Assembly: GCA_014529385.2 (NCBI GenBank)
Contig: CM043961.1
Location: forward strand, 15,604,478-15,668,477
DNA from: Adiantum capillus-veneris
Taxonomy: Eukaryota > Streptophyta > Polypodiopsida > Polypodiales > Pteridaceae
DNA: 64,000 nucleotides
Direction: 5' to 3'
The notes beneath the pieces were generated by a model. That model was not told the DNA's origin. It saw only the letters and a program-made list of their open reading frames with translations, and ran no database searches. Shown here piece by piece: positions 10,934 to 23,631 of this stretch (positions are counted from its first letter, which is position 1; each line of letters opens with the position of its first letter). Both the position numbers and the translations under genes were made by a program.

Positions 10934-11363
10934 GAGTTCTACCAAACATCGAGCGAACTTATCCAAGCAAGCTCAAAACCGAGCAAAGTTATTAAGTGAG
11001 TTGCTCAAGTATATGTATACCTCTTCTATAGAGAGAGCTTTCTCTAAACCCAACGTATATCCCACTTCATGTATCAATTGAACAGCTTCTTTCACAAATT
11101 AGATTAAAGATGTGGCTCCTTTCCATTTTGGATCATCGTTTGAAAAAAACTAGTAGATGTCAAGAATGCCTTAATTTGGTTGCAACAAAATTCAATCTCT
11201 TTTGAGCTTGTGTCTGCTCAAGATCTATAAGGTGGTATGGAAATCTTTGCTAGCTGGATGAGGGAAAGAATTGCATTGTATTGACAACGCATTGTTTTGG
11301 AGACCATAGGGACCTGCCAAACCGAGATATGCCATGTCCATCCACCAGTGAGAGGAGATTCTT

Positions 11364-11367
<4 letters not shown>

Positions 11368-11395
<28 letters not shown>

Positions 11396-11535
11396 AAAAA
11401 CTCTCTAAAAGAGTCTATGCCGGCACAGACTCTTTCAAAGAGTATTTTTTAGAAAGAGCTCTTTGAGTGCTGGCACGGACTCTTTTAGAGAGTTCCTTTT
11501 TAGAAAGAGCTCTTTGAGTTTTCAGAGTTCTCTGA
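11368..11535. repeat. CT tract plus GCCGGC-centred hairpin, copy 1
   Basis: A (CT)n run leads into TAAAAACTCTCTAAAAGAG, then an inverted repeat centred on GCCGGC at about 11420 (arms AAAGAGTCT and AGACTCTTT), then AGAGTATTTTTTAGA. A second, half-preserved unit follows at about 11460-11510. The same architecture recurs at 12066-12170 and 12236-12300. Confidence 0.6.
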
Positions 11536-11827
11536 GCCACTTCAGGTGAAGGCTCATTTCCCAATTGGTTGCCAATCAGATGAGAAATTGAGAAAAAAAA
11601 AGGGTGCAACCAGTTGCTACCCTACGCCTCCTAGGCACGGAGATGGAGCAGATTGGGAATCGTAGACAACGACAAGTAAATTAACACTCGTGATGTACTT
11701 TTTTAGGTTCTCACAAATTGAGACACTATATTTACTTAATCATACAACTGTTCGTAGTTTTCACAAGAATATAACACGGTCGGTTGTCGGTTGCGCACAA
11801 ATAGGCAACCACTGAAGTATGTGAACT

Positions 11828-11992
<165 letters not shown>

Positions 11993-12065
11993 TTTTTGTT
12001 TAATGCAAGAATGAGCGCCAATGTATGCATTGAGACGGTGATTATAAGCATGTGAATTCACTCTT

Positions 12066-12170
12066 TCTCTCTCTATCTCTATTAAAAAAACTCTCTGAAC
12101 GAGCCCGCGCCGGTGTGGGGTCCTTCAGAGAGTTTTTTTTTTATAGAGATAGAGAGAGAGGAGTGCTCTC
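12066..12170. repeat. GCCGGC-centred hairpin, copy 2
   Basis: A foldback of about 90 bases. The outer arms are CTCTCTATCTCTAT and ATAGAGATAGAGAGAG, the inner arms AAAAAAACTCTCTGAA and TTCAGAGAGTTTTTTT, and the centre is near GCGCCGG at 12110. Confidence 0.7.
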
Positions 12171-12235
12171 TGGGATGCTAGACGCGATCTCCGAAATCCT
12201 CTGTCTGAGACATGGGAAGTGAAAAAAATATCTGT

Positions 12236-12300
12236 GAAGGAGTCCACGCCGGCGTGGACTCCTACAACGAGTTTTTTTTTATATATATATTTAGAGAGAG
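12236..12300. repeat. GCCGGC-centred palindrome, copy 3
   Basis: A perfect 26-base palindrome at 12238-12263 is centred on GCCGGC, with arms AGGAGTCCACGCC. It is followed by a T run, an AT run and a (GA)n tract. One flank repeats the layout of the two other hairpins in this transposon. Confidence 0.75.
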
Positions 12301-13342
12301 AGAGAGAGAGAGGAGTGCATGAAAGAGAGACGTAGCACGAGATCTTCTGTATTTATCTGCAACGCAGGGCAATGCAAGAGGTGAAAACGGCGATGAGCAT
12401 TCAAAATCTTGCTGGTCTAGCAGTTCGCATGTTCTTAAGTTGGTGCTCTCATGCAAGTTTTGGCGGTTGATGATTCAAAACACTTCCATACCAGCGCAGT
12501 ATATGCGGCTACAGTTAGCTGCATCACTCAACCTTTACGGATAGAGCTTTCTTCTGGGGATCCATCAAATACAGTGTGTACAGGAGCTATGGAGATGGAA
12601 AGCTTGGTCGAGGTCTTGTTAGGCCGGATGGGGAGACGGGTGCCACTCATGCATTTGTCAATGCCAGCACCGCATATACCAGGTCTTTTCTCTCGTGGTT
12701 GGGTTTTTAATTGGGTTTTGCAAAAAGGCAGACGTTCACATCAACAAAGGCGGTGTGTAAAGCTTAGAGCTACCGTACTCTAGCTGTGCTGAATGGATAG
12801 CATTTTTCTGTAGGTCGAGAGAAGCATGAAGCTGTCGATTTCTCAAGGTTCCAGCCACTACTACCTGGTGTGATTGAAACCGATGATCATCTAGCTTCAT
12901 ATGTAGTGGTTGTTCAGGGCTCCTCATCGCAAGGTAAATAGTGCTATTACTTTTCAGCTCCATGTATGCTCTTGCATAATATTGTGTAGCATTCTTTTTA
13001 TCTGTAATAGGCTAACAATGAGGTGGTATATTCAGATCCAGCAGCTCCTCCCTTACCACAGGACTTTTTAAATTTTTACACTAGAAAGCGCACCCCATTT
13101 TATCTAGTGTCTGCTTCCCTTTGCCCTCTTGCTGTCCCTTTGCCATTTCCAGACATATTTACTCCTTTGGTTTCTTCCGAAGTGCAACTGACGCAATGTA
13201 AATTAGAAATTTCAGTCATACCTATAGCCACCAAGATCTGTACGAGTGTAGCTATCCTGCCATACCTCCACAAGAAGTTTTGGATAGATTCTCACAATTA
13301 TTCCCACATTATGACTTACCTCAACATCATGAACTTTTGTGA

Positions 13343-13399
13343 GGGAGGCACAGCATACCTAGCTAGGTACGATTGGGGATAGGGGATCGCCGGCCCGGT

Positions 13400-13432
<33 letters not shown>

Positions 13433-13479
13433 CGGTCCCCTACCCCCAATCGTACCTAGCTAGGTATGCGGTGCCTCCC
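13343..13479. repeat. Foldback with poly-G centre
   Basis: The left arm (13343-13390, GGGAGGCACAGCATACCTAG onward) is the near-perfect reverse complement of the right arm (13432-13479, ending GGTGCCTCCC). Between them is a run of about 33 G. It lies within the gene-like fragment zone. A short inverted-repeat insertion or an assembly effect at the G run are both possible. Confidence 0.7.
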
Positions 13480-14014
13480 GAGCAGAAACTCATGATGTTA
13501 GGTATTGTATGAAAAACACTCAAAAGCAGTTCCCTTTTCCTACATGAGAAAATTTCTAAATCTTCTTGTGCTCGAGAAGCGGCTGCGCAATCTTCAACAT
13601 CCTAGTGGAGGTTCCTTGGGCTGGCACATCCTGGAAAGGTGGAATCTGCAGAAAGATGAAGTTAGGGATCTTAGTGAGATAATAGCTAATAGTGCTGCTG
13701 CATATGGGAGCACGGGGGGGGGGGGGGGGGGGGCGGTCCCCTACCCCCAATCGTACCTAGCTAGGTATGCGGTGCCTCCCGAGCAGAAACTCATGATGTT
13801 AGGTATTGTATGAAAAACACTCAAAAGCAGTTCCCTTTTCCTACATGAGAAAATTTCTAAATCTTCTTGTGCTTGAGAAGCGGCTGCGCAATCTTCAACA
13901 TCCTAGTGGAGGTTCCTTGGGCTGGCACATCCTGGAAAGGTGGAATCTGCAGAAAGATGAAGTTAGGGATCTTAGTGAGATAATAGCTAATAGTGCTGCT
14001 GCATATGGGAGCAC
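13432..14014. repeat. Direct tandem duplication of about 281 bp, joined by poly-G
   Basis: 13432-13712 (GCGGTCCCCTACCCCC through CATATGGGAGCAC) is repeated at 13734-14014 with one visible difference (CTCGAG against CTTGAG). The copies are separated by a second G run of about 20 bases. It duplicates the last gene-like fragment. Confidence 0.85.
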
Positions 14015-14393
14015 AACGAGAGAGTTGGCATCAGATTCGGAATGACCCTTCAAAGAGGAGTTTGTGATGGTTGCAGTATAAAGTAAAGGTTCAGGAATCC
14101 AATGTGTGCTTCAGTAATCACAGGCAGCGCATGTGTGCTTGTGTAGCTACAGGTGGAGGGCCTCTTTTCTCGCTTCTGTAGTATATCAAAGCCTTTCTTT
14201 GGCATTCACAACAAATGTGGCACTCTTCCATTTCTTCAAGTTGGGTCATTAATGATTAAGTGTATTGGCAGATGGAACGATGAGACAATCACCTTGGGCA
14301 AGTTTTTATGATTTAAGTTCTATATGTATCTTCTTGGGTTTTTCTCGTTTTTATGATTGCTCGGAAAGGTTTGCTCGGAGTTTGGAATTCCCC

Positions 14394-14740
14394 CCAACTA
14401 TCTCACCACCTAAGTGGGATGAAAAATTCTATGTCACCTCAAGTGTGGGTGATGACTCATTGGGGGCTGTGCTACTCCAAAAGGATACGACGACATCTTT
14501 CATGAGGCCAATCTACTTCTCTAGTCAAATGATGAAAACAACAGAGAGGTTTCACCCATGTGGAACACTTAGTCCTAGCTCTTAGATTTGCAACTACAAA
14601 GTTTAGGTCATATTTGCTGCCTAAGCAATTTGTGATTCTAACCACGGATGAGATATTTCCCTATGTCATACAACACATGGATGTGTCTGCTAGGATTACT
14701 AAATGGCTAGTTCGTCTGCAATAATTTGACTACACGGTAC
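14394..14740 (+). pseudogene. First RNase H domain, copy 3a (catalytically degenerate)
   Basis: The domain resumes after the Pack-MULE with WDEKFYVTSSVGDDSLGAVL and MRPIYFSSQMM, matching copy 3b at about 47340-47480. The position that is D-A-S in active gypsy RNase H reads T-S-S here and T-P-S in copy 3b. In Tat elements this first RNase H is reported to degenerate into a connection domain. A frameshift follows near 14570, and an in-frame stop precedes 14743. Confidence 0.65.
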
Positions 14741-14742
14741 AG

Positions 14743-15429
14743 GTGGAAAGCACGACAAGGGCAATCTTGGGGGGACTCATGACCTACCAAGTCTTTGAAA
14801 GGAAGGAGAAGCAATCTAAAGGGGAAGAAGTTCGATTACCTCCAGTACCACCAATGGTAGAAGGAGCGCACTCTCTCTACTTTGATGGAGCCTACAAGCG
14901 AACGTTCGACAAAGCAGTTGGCGGTATAGTGGTCTTTGATGACAAAGGGGCAAAGGGATTTTTGATGGGCCAATTGTTAGATTCACATTCTAACAATGAA
15001 GCTGAGTATGCAACACTAACCAAGGGTCTACAATGGTGCGTCTCGCAAGGTGTACAACGCCTTAATGTATTTGGGGATGCTCTACTTTTGGTAAGGCAAG
15101 TAAATGGAGTATGGACATGCAAGAATCCTAGCTTGAGGACTCACTTAAGTGGTGTAAAAACCTTGTTGGGTAGCTTTGAAGAAGTTCAAATACACCATAT
15201 CCCAAGGACTCAAAACCATGAAGCAGATGCCCTAGCAAGTGAAAGACTGCAAGAAGTGGTGGTTGGGGCTATAAAGCTAAAGCTCCCTCTATTTCAAGGT
15301 AGTGATGCCTTACCTGACATCATGCATTTTTTGGAAACAGGGGAATGCCCATCAGATTTAACAAAGGGACAAAATCAATGGCTGACGCGGAAGGCCACAA
15401 GGTATCGGCTCATCAATGATGGTTTGTAA
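14743..15429 (+). pseudogene. Second (archaeal-type) RNase H, copy 3a
   Basis: The 228 open codons hold all four RNase H acidic residues in order: L-Y-F-D-G-A-Y, N-N-E-A-E-Y, F-G-D-A-L-L and N-H-E-A-D-A-L-A. This extra domain between the degenerate RNase H and integrase defines the Tat/Ogre lineage of plant gypsy elements, and it presumably supplies the active RNase H. It aligns closely with copies 3b and 3c. A stop at 15427 separates it from integrase. Confidence 0.8.
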
Positions 15430-16450
15430 TATAAGGGTAAGGACCAAATACTCAGGAAGGTCCCTCTCTCTCAGAAATCACGGGAGTAATTGCTAGCTGT
15501 CACGACGGGGTTTGTGGTGGTCACTTTTCCCTAGACATAACAAGTAGGAAAATCTTGCAGGCTGGCTTCATATGGCCTAGCCTCAACCGTGATGTACACC
15601 ACTGGTGCACAATGTGTAAGTTGTGTCAAAAGACCGGCACTAGGCCACTTATGCCTGAACCACAGACACCTATTCTCTCATATGGACCATTTGAAAAGTG
15701 GGGTATCGATGCCATAGGACCATTACCTAGGGCCAACTCAAGAAAATTCTACATCATCATGGGGGTCAACTACATGACTAGATGGGCAGAAGCTACAGCC
15801 ACTACTAGAATCACAGTGGTAGAGGTAGCTAAGTTTATCTACGAGCACATATGCTATAGGTTTGGCACACCATTAGAGATCATCTCTGATAGAGGGCCAG
15901 GTTTCAGAGCAGACTTGGTAGGAGAATTAATGCAAAAACTGGGCATTACAAGGAGGCACTCTTCACCATATTACCCTCAATGTAATGGCCTAGTTGAAAA
16001 GGTGAATGGAACGGTTTCTAAAATTATTACCAAGCAGGTAAAAAATCATCCTGGAGACTGGGATAAGTACCTACTACCAGCTTTGTGGGCCTACAGAACC
16101 TCATTCCGTACATCCTTGGGATTCACACCTATCATCTAGTATTTGGTAAGGAAGCATTCTTGCCCATTGAAGTGCAACTACAAAGTCTTAGAGTAATGGC
16201 AAGCCAACTTCAATGGCCCAACATGCATTTGAGAGATCACATCATCGACTTGGAGAGACTACACCTGGACAGAGAAGAAGCAATAAATTATTATGCGGCA
16301 CAAGCAGAGCATAGACGGCTTAGCTTTAACCAGCATCTTCGGCAAAAAGAATTGAAGAAAGGAATGTTGGTGCTCGGCTACGACAATCGCTTCGACACGC
16401 GCAAAGATAAGAAACTCCTACTCTGGGAAGGCCCTTTTATCATGAGGAAC
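15430..16450 (+). pseudogene. Integrase, copy 3a, truncated at C-terminus
   Basis: A frame-shifted zinc-finger start is at about 15500. From 15555 come W-P-S-L-N-R-D-V-H-H-W-C-x-x-C-x-x-C, then W-G-I-D-A-I-G-P (first Asp), I-S-D-R-G-P-G-F (second Asp), and CNGLVEKVNG (Glu). A frameshift at about 16100 moves the rest to another frame (LRDHIIDLERLHLDREEA, then GMLVLGYDNRFDTR). The match to copies 3b and 3c ends at W-E-G-P-F-I-M, about 16445. The final SH3-like part is replaced by unrelated and microsatellite sequence. Confidence 0.75.
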
Positions 16451-18035
<1,585 letters not shown>

Positions 18036-18099
18036 TAGTGGACTGTAAAAAAACTCTCCCCAACCCCACTCTTTCTCTCTCTATCTCTACCTTCTCTCT

Positions 18100-19105
18100 C
18101 TCTCTATCTCTCTTACTAGAGAGTCATCTAGGCCTTCTACTGCGACCAGAGGATATTTGCAATGACCAGTGGGTAAGGACCACCTCTCAAGCCTATATAA
18201 AGAGGCCTCCGCTTAGCACAAAGGGACACAAGACACAGGGGAGAGGAGACACCCAAGAGAGAACACTCAAGTGAATGAGGGGCATACTAGCTCCATGCAC
18301 TCTTCATTGTAAGCACCACTAAGCACGTAGTGCACCCATGCTTGAGAGCTAATGGAATCATGTTTGGTTGCAAGCTTTGGGCACTTAGCATTGGCAACAT
18401 CACCATTCTCCCCATGATTCCCCACACCATGTTGAGTTACTAAGCACGACCACTCTATGCACGTGAAGTAGTCGCTACTCTCCCACCAAGCAACATGAGC
18501 ACGCTTGGATTGAAGGTATCAACGCCACGCCACCTTGGCCCGCTCCCAATGTTGGTGATTGAGGTCGTCGATGGCTGCATCTTCTTGTTGTTCTCCCTCA
18601 ACTAACCCTCCCGCTAACTCCAACCTGGTCGTCCACCATATGGTGCTCGTATCTCATGTTGCATCCCAAATGCCAAGAGCCAGGTTTGTTGTCCTCAAGA
18701 CCACCACTTGTAAGTATCTTCATCACCAATAAAAGGGGTGTAATTTTGTCTTGATCTTTGGGGTCCATCCTCTATTCTGAATTCCCATAGTTACGGGATG
18801 TTTTATCTCTTGTATATCACCCTACTCATGCTCCATCATGTGCACATACTAATGACTTGTGATGAGGCATTTCTCTACATGTGAATGGTTGTTACACCAC
18901 CATTTCGTATTGACTACCTAGAGAGCATTTCACGTTTGCTACCTTAGGTCATGTATGTTTGTGTCCTAGCCGCATTTATGCTAGGTGGTGCCCCTTCCTA
19001 CCGATAGGATCATTCCTACCTCGAGATGATGCTTGGGGATGTTCAGGCTATGTGTGGTGTAGAGGCCACCCCATATGGCATGTCATTTTCGGCGATCAAT
19101 ATCTC
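18100..19105 (+). repeat. 3' LTR of copy 3a (visible part)
   Basis: The end (18745-19105) matches the 5' LTR remnant at 6631-7045. A TATA-like box (TATATAAAG, 18194-18202) followed by a transcribed-leader-like stretch fits an LTR promoter. The LTR start is uncertain, somewhere between 17900 and 18150. At about 19105 the sequence changes abruptly to the minus-strand gag-protease half of copy 1a. Confidence 0.6.
18194..18202 (+). promoter_or_regulatory. TATA box in 3' LTR of copy 3a
   Basis: TATATAAAG in a GC-rich context (GCC...AGGCC) inside the LTR. It is the probable RNA polymerase II core promoter of the element. Confidence 0.5.
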
Positions 19106-19256
19106 TTACTCTTCTTGTCTAATTTTTGATTACGACTGATCTCTAGTGAAGAGTCACTAGATGAATCGCTACTCGTGTCTTCTGCTCTCCTGGATAGACT
19201 GTCATCTAGGGTACCACTAGGCCCTGAATGGTTTGTCCCCACATTTGTGCTAAGAT

Positions 19257-20100
19257 TTATCTCAGATTCTTCTTCCTTGCAGACAATTTCAATTGATGTG
19301 ATGATTTTGACTCCAAATCGTGTGAAATGTGGTCTCGTGAGATGCTATTAGTTCCAACGTCAGTCAAGCCTTCATCCTGTAGGTCATCAAAAGATATATG
19401 CATTGCTTGTATCATATTTAAGGGTACGAGCGATGGCATTTCATTCCCCTCAAGTGTTACCCAAGTCGTGCCTCTTTTCCCCCAAGTGTCTATGGTTACT
19501 GCTAGGTGGACCCAATCTACATTTTCAGACTCATTCATCCCAGGTAGAACATCTATATAATTCCCCAATATCAGTGTCCATTTTACATGTGTAGCAATAG
19601 TGCAATAGGACCGAGTGAACTGTGGTGTCAGATCTATGATCAATTATAAATATGTTTCCTAGAGGATATGCTCGACCAGTTACAAGATCTACTCAAATAA
19701 CAGAGTCGTAGAACCTCAAGTAGACATGGTTTTTAGACCAGTCATGCACCATTTTCTTCCCTCATGAAAGGACGTCCTAAGATCGTCTCAGATGCCATAG
19801 TGCTTGGAGAAATCCATAATAGTGAAGGTATTTCTTATTTTATGTCCAAAGACCTTGACCTTGAGATCTTCTAGCATCCCAATTGGTTTAACAATAGACC
19901 CATTGGCCATCTTTACTACTATGGTTGTGGTCTCAAGGTGAGGTCTTCCCATAGTTTCCTAGCAATTTTTAGTCACAATGCTAATCCCAACACCACCATC
20001 AAGGATTCCCTTCACAGTTAATCCCTTGGTAGTAATTGGTATGGTTGATTGGATTCATCTCCCTCAAAGTATTGTCCCAACTTGTTAACAGGTATTTCTA
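19257..20100 (-). pseudogene. First protease region, copy 1a (motif DGG)
   Basis: The protease core reads K-G-I-L-D-G-G-V-G-I-S at 19974-20006, with the motif at 19992-20000. The same D-G-G-V occurs in copy 1b, so the loss of Ser/Thr after the catalytic Asp is a family trait and not a private mutation. The later flap and LG regions are frame-shifted. Downstream is the conserved block N-V-D-W-V-H-L-A and I-D-T-W-G, of unknown role, between protease and pol. Confidence 0.6.
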
Positions 20101-20223
20101 CAAAGAGTTCTCACCTAGGTTGGGTTGTGGATCTAAGTGCCCCTCTTCTATAGGCATCTCCCTAGCTCCATCCATCTGTGCAAATTGTGGTAGCCCGAAT
20201 TTCAGTTCTCCATTGAGGAAAGC

Positions 20224-21660
20224 TCAAAGAGCTAAGAATAGCTTGGGGTCTCCATATACTTTGGACATGATGGTGGTTCTAACTTCTGAAGCCATGAAAT
20301 TCATCAATTTGGCAATATTTAACAGTACCTTTTGGGCTTCTGTCCCTTGACGTGGGGAAGATGGGATCTCCATTTCTTTTATAGGATCGGCTAGTCCCTC
20401 TGTAAACATTCTTTGCAACAAGAAGTGAGTACGCCCACTTTCCCATGACTTCAAGTCACTTTCTTCTTGGATGACACTAGGTATGGCTAGGGGTCTACAG
20501 ACTTTGTGAGGTTGTGGTTGCATGGGGAACACTATGTCTGTAATCTGGATCTGCCTAGGTGCTGGCTCCAGATCCCTTTGGGTCTCTTCTACCAAACTCC
20601 TTAATTGCTTGACTCGCTCGATCTCCTTTGTAGGGTTTGGGTAAGTTCCTATCTTCTTCTTGGGTCCTGGCCATTGTGGCTCATGAGAAGATCTTTCTTG
20701 TTGGTTTCTTTCCTACTGGTCGTTTTGGTGACCATGGTTTCACCTGAATCAGAATCCTCTTTAGTGTCGTTCATGTATACGGGTCGTCACCAGTCCCTTT
20801 GTTGGTCTTTGAACTGGGGTCTCACTTCGCTGCTTTTTGTGATCTCTTCCTTCGTGTTTTCTTCTTCTTCTGAGATTGGGCAATTGATGCCATGTCTCTT
20901 TCCACAAGAATATAATTTTGTTTTTGGAGCATTGATTGTGTGAGTACATTACTGGTACCACAGGTGTACTTTGTGACGTCTCCTTGGTAACCTCAATCAA
21001 GTTTAATGGCGTGATCTTTGGTGAATTTGGATTATTTGGACATTGGGCAATCAAATGATCTATGCCACATCAATTACACATGAGTATCGGCATTGTAGAC
21101 GTTCTCTCTTGATTGGTTTGCATTAGTGTAGCATTCTTTTGTAGCCTAATAGGACACTCCACACTCATAGCATTGAAGAGGTGGTCTCTTGGCACTGTAA
21201 TTGATATTTTGGCCTCTTGCAGCAAGAGCAACTACTTGCTAGACAGGTTTGACTTGTCCCCAATATCCTCCATGTAGTATTGTGGACCTCCACACTCATA
21301 GCATTGAAGAGGTGGTCTCTTGGAATTGTAATTGATATTTTGGCCTCTTGCAGCAAGAGAATCTACTTGATAGACAGGTTTGACTTGTCCCCAATAGTCC
21401 TCCATGTAGTATTGTGGACTTTCTTCAAGTGCATCAACCCCATAGGCAATATTAGGATCTATATCTTCCTCACAGCTTTCCAAACAAGCAATAGATGACT
21501 CACAACCCATTTGATTCACCGAAGTGATTCTCGGATGTGGTGGTTGTGGTCCTAGCAATGGAAGTGGTAAGGGTGTTGTTTGAACAACATTTTGGTCCCT
21601 AGGGACCATGTGTTGTGATGTTTGTTCAAGAGGTGGGACCGGCATCAATGCAGGCACTCA
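20224..21660 (-). pseudogene. Gag C-terminal region with zinc knuckles and internal duplication, copy 1a
   Basis: The zinc-knuckle frames LQCYECGGP and NDPNSPKITPLNLIEV match copy 1b at about 38000-38230. A direct duplication with a period of 131 bp (about 21171-21301 and 21302-21432, each starting CATTGAAGAGGTGGTCTCTT) has doubled the CYECGG/YYMED region. Because 131 is not a multiple of three, it shifts the frame. The linker at 20224-20595 has LEPAPRQIQITD and conserved LLQRMFTEGLADP blocks. Confidence 0.65.
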
Positions 21661-21771
21661 AGGTGTATCCGTCCATGCTAAGGTTGGTCTATTGACCACC
21701 GCGTGCTTAAATACTATGCAATCCTTAGCTTGATGACTCTACCTCCCACAAGATTGCAATTCTCATTGAAT

Positions 21772-22688
21772 TTACTCTAAAAGTAGGGCATTCACTGGTA
21801 TTATGCGGACCATAGCATATTGAGCACCATTGAGGTTCCTTCTTGGATACAGATGATTGTTTTGCGGCGCACGATTGTCTCTAAGACTCTCTTGAATGGC
21901 CTTGGTGAGATCTGCTAAATTCATCTTAGATATCTTTGGCTCCTTAGCAATAGGCTTTAGGGTCATTGGTTGATGCCCCGATGTTTGCGAGCTAGTAGAT
22001 TTAGGCTCAACAGACACTCTTTCTCCTTGAATCATTAAATTATCCTCCAATTGGATCGCATTAGTGGTGACTTCTTCCCAAGTGGTGATACCTCTAATGA
22101 CTAGACTATTGTAGATATCCTCATGTCGTAATCTCCTAATGAATCTATTAAGAAATTGGTTACTATTGAAGCACGCATTTGGATTACAATGAGAATTTAA
22201 ATGCTTCAAGCGACTAAGAAAGTCTCTTACCGACTCTCCTTCCTCTCATTGGGCTTTTTGGAGATGAGATGCTACATCCCAAAGCACTCCCTCTTGTATG
22301 TATTCTTTCAAGAACACTCTTCTAAGAGTAGGGTAAATCGTTTTTCTTCCACCCTTAGGGTTCTACACCAATCTCCAGCCTTCCCTCATAAGGTTAGGCT
22401 TAAAGCATTACTCTTATGTAGGTCATTGTGTTCTCCTAGGGAAGCACATATTTGTTCAAACACTTCAATATGCTTTCTCACATCCCCACCTCCACTAAAT
22501 TTTTGTGTGAGCTTGGCTATTTGTACTACCTTACTTCTAGGCTCTCTATCAGGCATGCTACGCATATTCTCAGCAATAGATCGACCGATAGCTTGAGCAA
22601 ACGTTGCCAAGTCACCTAAGTGAGCAGGCACCATGGGTGAAGGTGCTCCAGAGACTACATGTGGAGTAGGTATTGGCATTGGGCTTGG
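21772..22688 (-). pseudogene. Gag capsid-like region, copy 1a, 5' end cut by an LTR
   Basis: Blocks IGRSIAENMRS, AKLTQKFSGGGD, RKHIEVFEQIC, LKHLNSHCNPNA, FIRRLRHEDIYN and TTWEEVTTNAIQLEDNL match copy 1b gag. At 22688 the match stops exactly at an LTR start (TGTTATTAGC). The missing N-terminal part of a family-1 gag of the same length is found at 61272-62592 in the opposite orientation. Confidence 0.7.
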
Positions 22689-23611
22689 TGTTATTAGCAG
22701 CAAGCCAACACAGACACCATTTTTCGGAGTTCTCTTTGTAAAACATTTATTATTTTGATAAATCGGGAATATTGTAACTCCTACTTTCTCGAACAAAACT
22801 CTATAATTAATAAGCAGGGGCTACAAGCTTCTAGATTGTATCAGTCAGTCATCAACCAAATTTGGTAGAACTCTAGATTATAAGTTTTGACCACCTAAAA
22901 ACCTTGGCTAAGGTATAAAAGCCAATTTTTGTAAGTTTTTATAAGTTTTGGATAAGAAATACTCGGCGTAAGCTAACGGTGCTCACTTCTCTCCTTTTTG
23001 TGCTTCCTACTCTCTCTTCGGTTGTCACATTGCGATTGCGTTTGTTGCATTGCAACCGCAGGTAAGATCTCTACGCATTGACGTAAGCCATTCACAGTAA
23101 TTCGTAGCTTTTGGCGTCACCGATCTACGGACTAATTTCATCATAACTAGAAATTTACACTTTTAAATTAAAAACTAAGCATAAGTGGGGTATTGGGGCA
23201 TCATCGCTAAGCATTTAAATGCATTCTGGGTCAAAAACAACTAGGTCAAAAATCCACTGCTGTTAATAATTGCAATTTTGAAACTTGACCTAAAGTGGGG
23301 TTTGAGACCCTAAGCATGCCTGCTTAGGTCTTATAAACTTTTCCTAGAAGTTTCATTATGTTTGGATGTCATTTGATGCTGTAATGGATGTGATTTGTTT
23401 ACCGATGAGCGATTGGCTTTTGGTGATTTCAGTCACTTGAGTGTAGCTTGAGTTAGATGCGAGTTGTTAGTTGTTTTTCGAGAGATTGACAACCTCTTGT
23501 AGCCTCTATGAACTAGTCGAGTCAGCTTCGTCCCATGGTTTGACAAATCAATCATGGTTCGGGCTAATACTACAATAAGATAGGATGGTGAGGTTATACA
23601 TGCGTCCCACA
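22689..23611 (+). repeat. 5' LTR of a fourth gypsy family (inserted in copy 1a gag)
   Basis: About 923 bp, from TGTTATTAGC to CGTCCCACA, followed two bases later by a tRNA-Asp-type primer site, so this is a 5' LTR on the plus strand. An inverted copy, roughly 88-90 percent identical by eye, lies at 62593-63504 and is preceded on its own strand by a polypurine tract. A TATA box lies at 22914-22923. Confidence 0.8.
22914..22923 (+). promoter_or_regulatory. TATA box in fourth-family LTR
   Basis: TATAAAAGCC. The same decamer is present in the inverted LTR copy (63274-63283, minus strand), and a very similar one (CATATAAAAGCC) in the LTRs of copy 1b. Confidence 0.6.
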
Positions 23612-23613
23612 TT

Positions 23614-23631
23614 TGGCGCCGCTGTCGGGGA
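23614..23631 (+). promoter_or_regulatory. Primer-binding site, tRNA-Asp type
   Basis: TGGCGCCGCTGTCGGGGA lies just after the LTR. Plant Athila/Tat-type elements commonly use a tRNA-Asp site TGGCGCCGTTGCCGGGGA; two differences are visible here. Confidence 0.75.

Larger units (their letters stand above)
12451..14045 (+). pseudogene. Captured gene-like fragments inside the Pack-MULE
   Basis: Exon-like pieces of a gene I cannot name. About 12587-12680 encodes SYGDGKLGRGLVRPDGETG. About 12810-12938 encodes EKHEAVDFSRFQPLLPGV and is bounded by TTTCTGTAG and CAAGGTAAAT, like 3' and 5' splice sites. About 13019-13110 follows a TCTGTAATAG-type acceptor and encodes DPAAPPLPQDFLNFYTRK. About 13505-13712 encodes YMRKFLNLLVLEKRL and LSEIIANSAAAYGS. 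The spacing and site-like borders suggest genomic exons and introns were captured rather than a cDNA. The pieces do not form one open frame, so no product is expected. A protein search of the four pieces should identify the parent gene. Confidence 0.45.
19106..22688 (-). mobile_element. Gypsy copy 1a, gag-protease half (degraded)
   Basis: It is collinear on the minus strand with copy 1b from about 36060 to about 39590. Order from 22688 downward: capsid-type gag, zinc knuckles, linker, protease, and the LPGM.ES.NVDWVHLA.TIDTWG block (19643-19400). Many stops and frameshifts are present. It is cut at 22688 by an LTR (22689-23611) that interrupts gag, and at 19105 by copy 3a, beyond which the pol half continues at 6630. 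Confidence 0.8.

Noticed and set aside
12262-12456. 64-codon minus frame MHESTNLRTCELLDQQDFEC
   Set aside because: Overlaps hairpin and GA-repeat sequence on the opposite strand from the exon-like pieces; no support.
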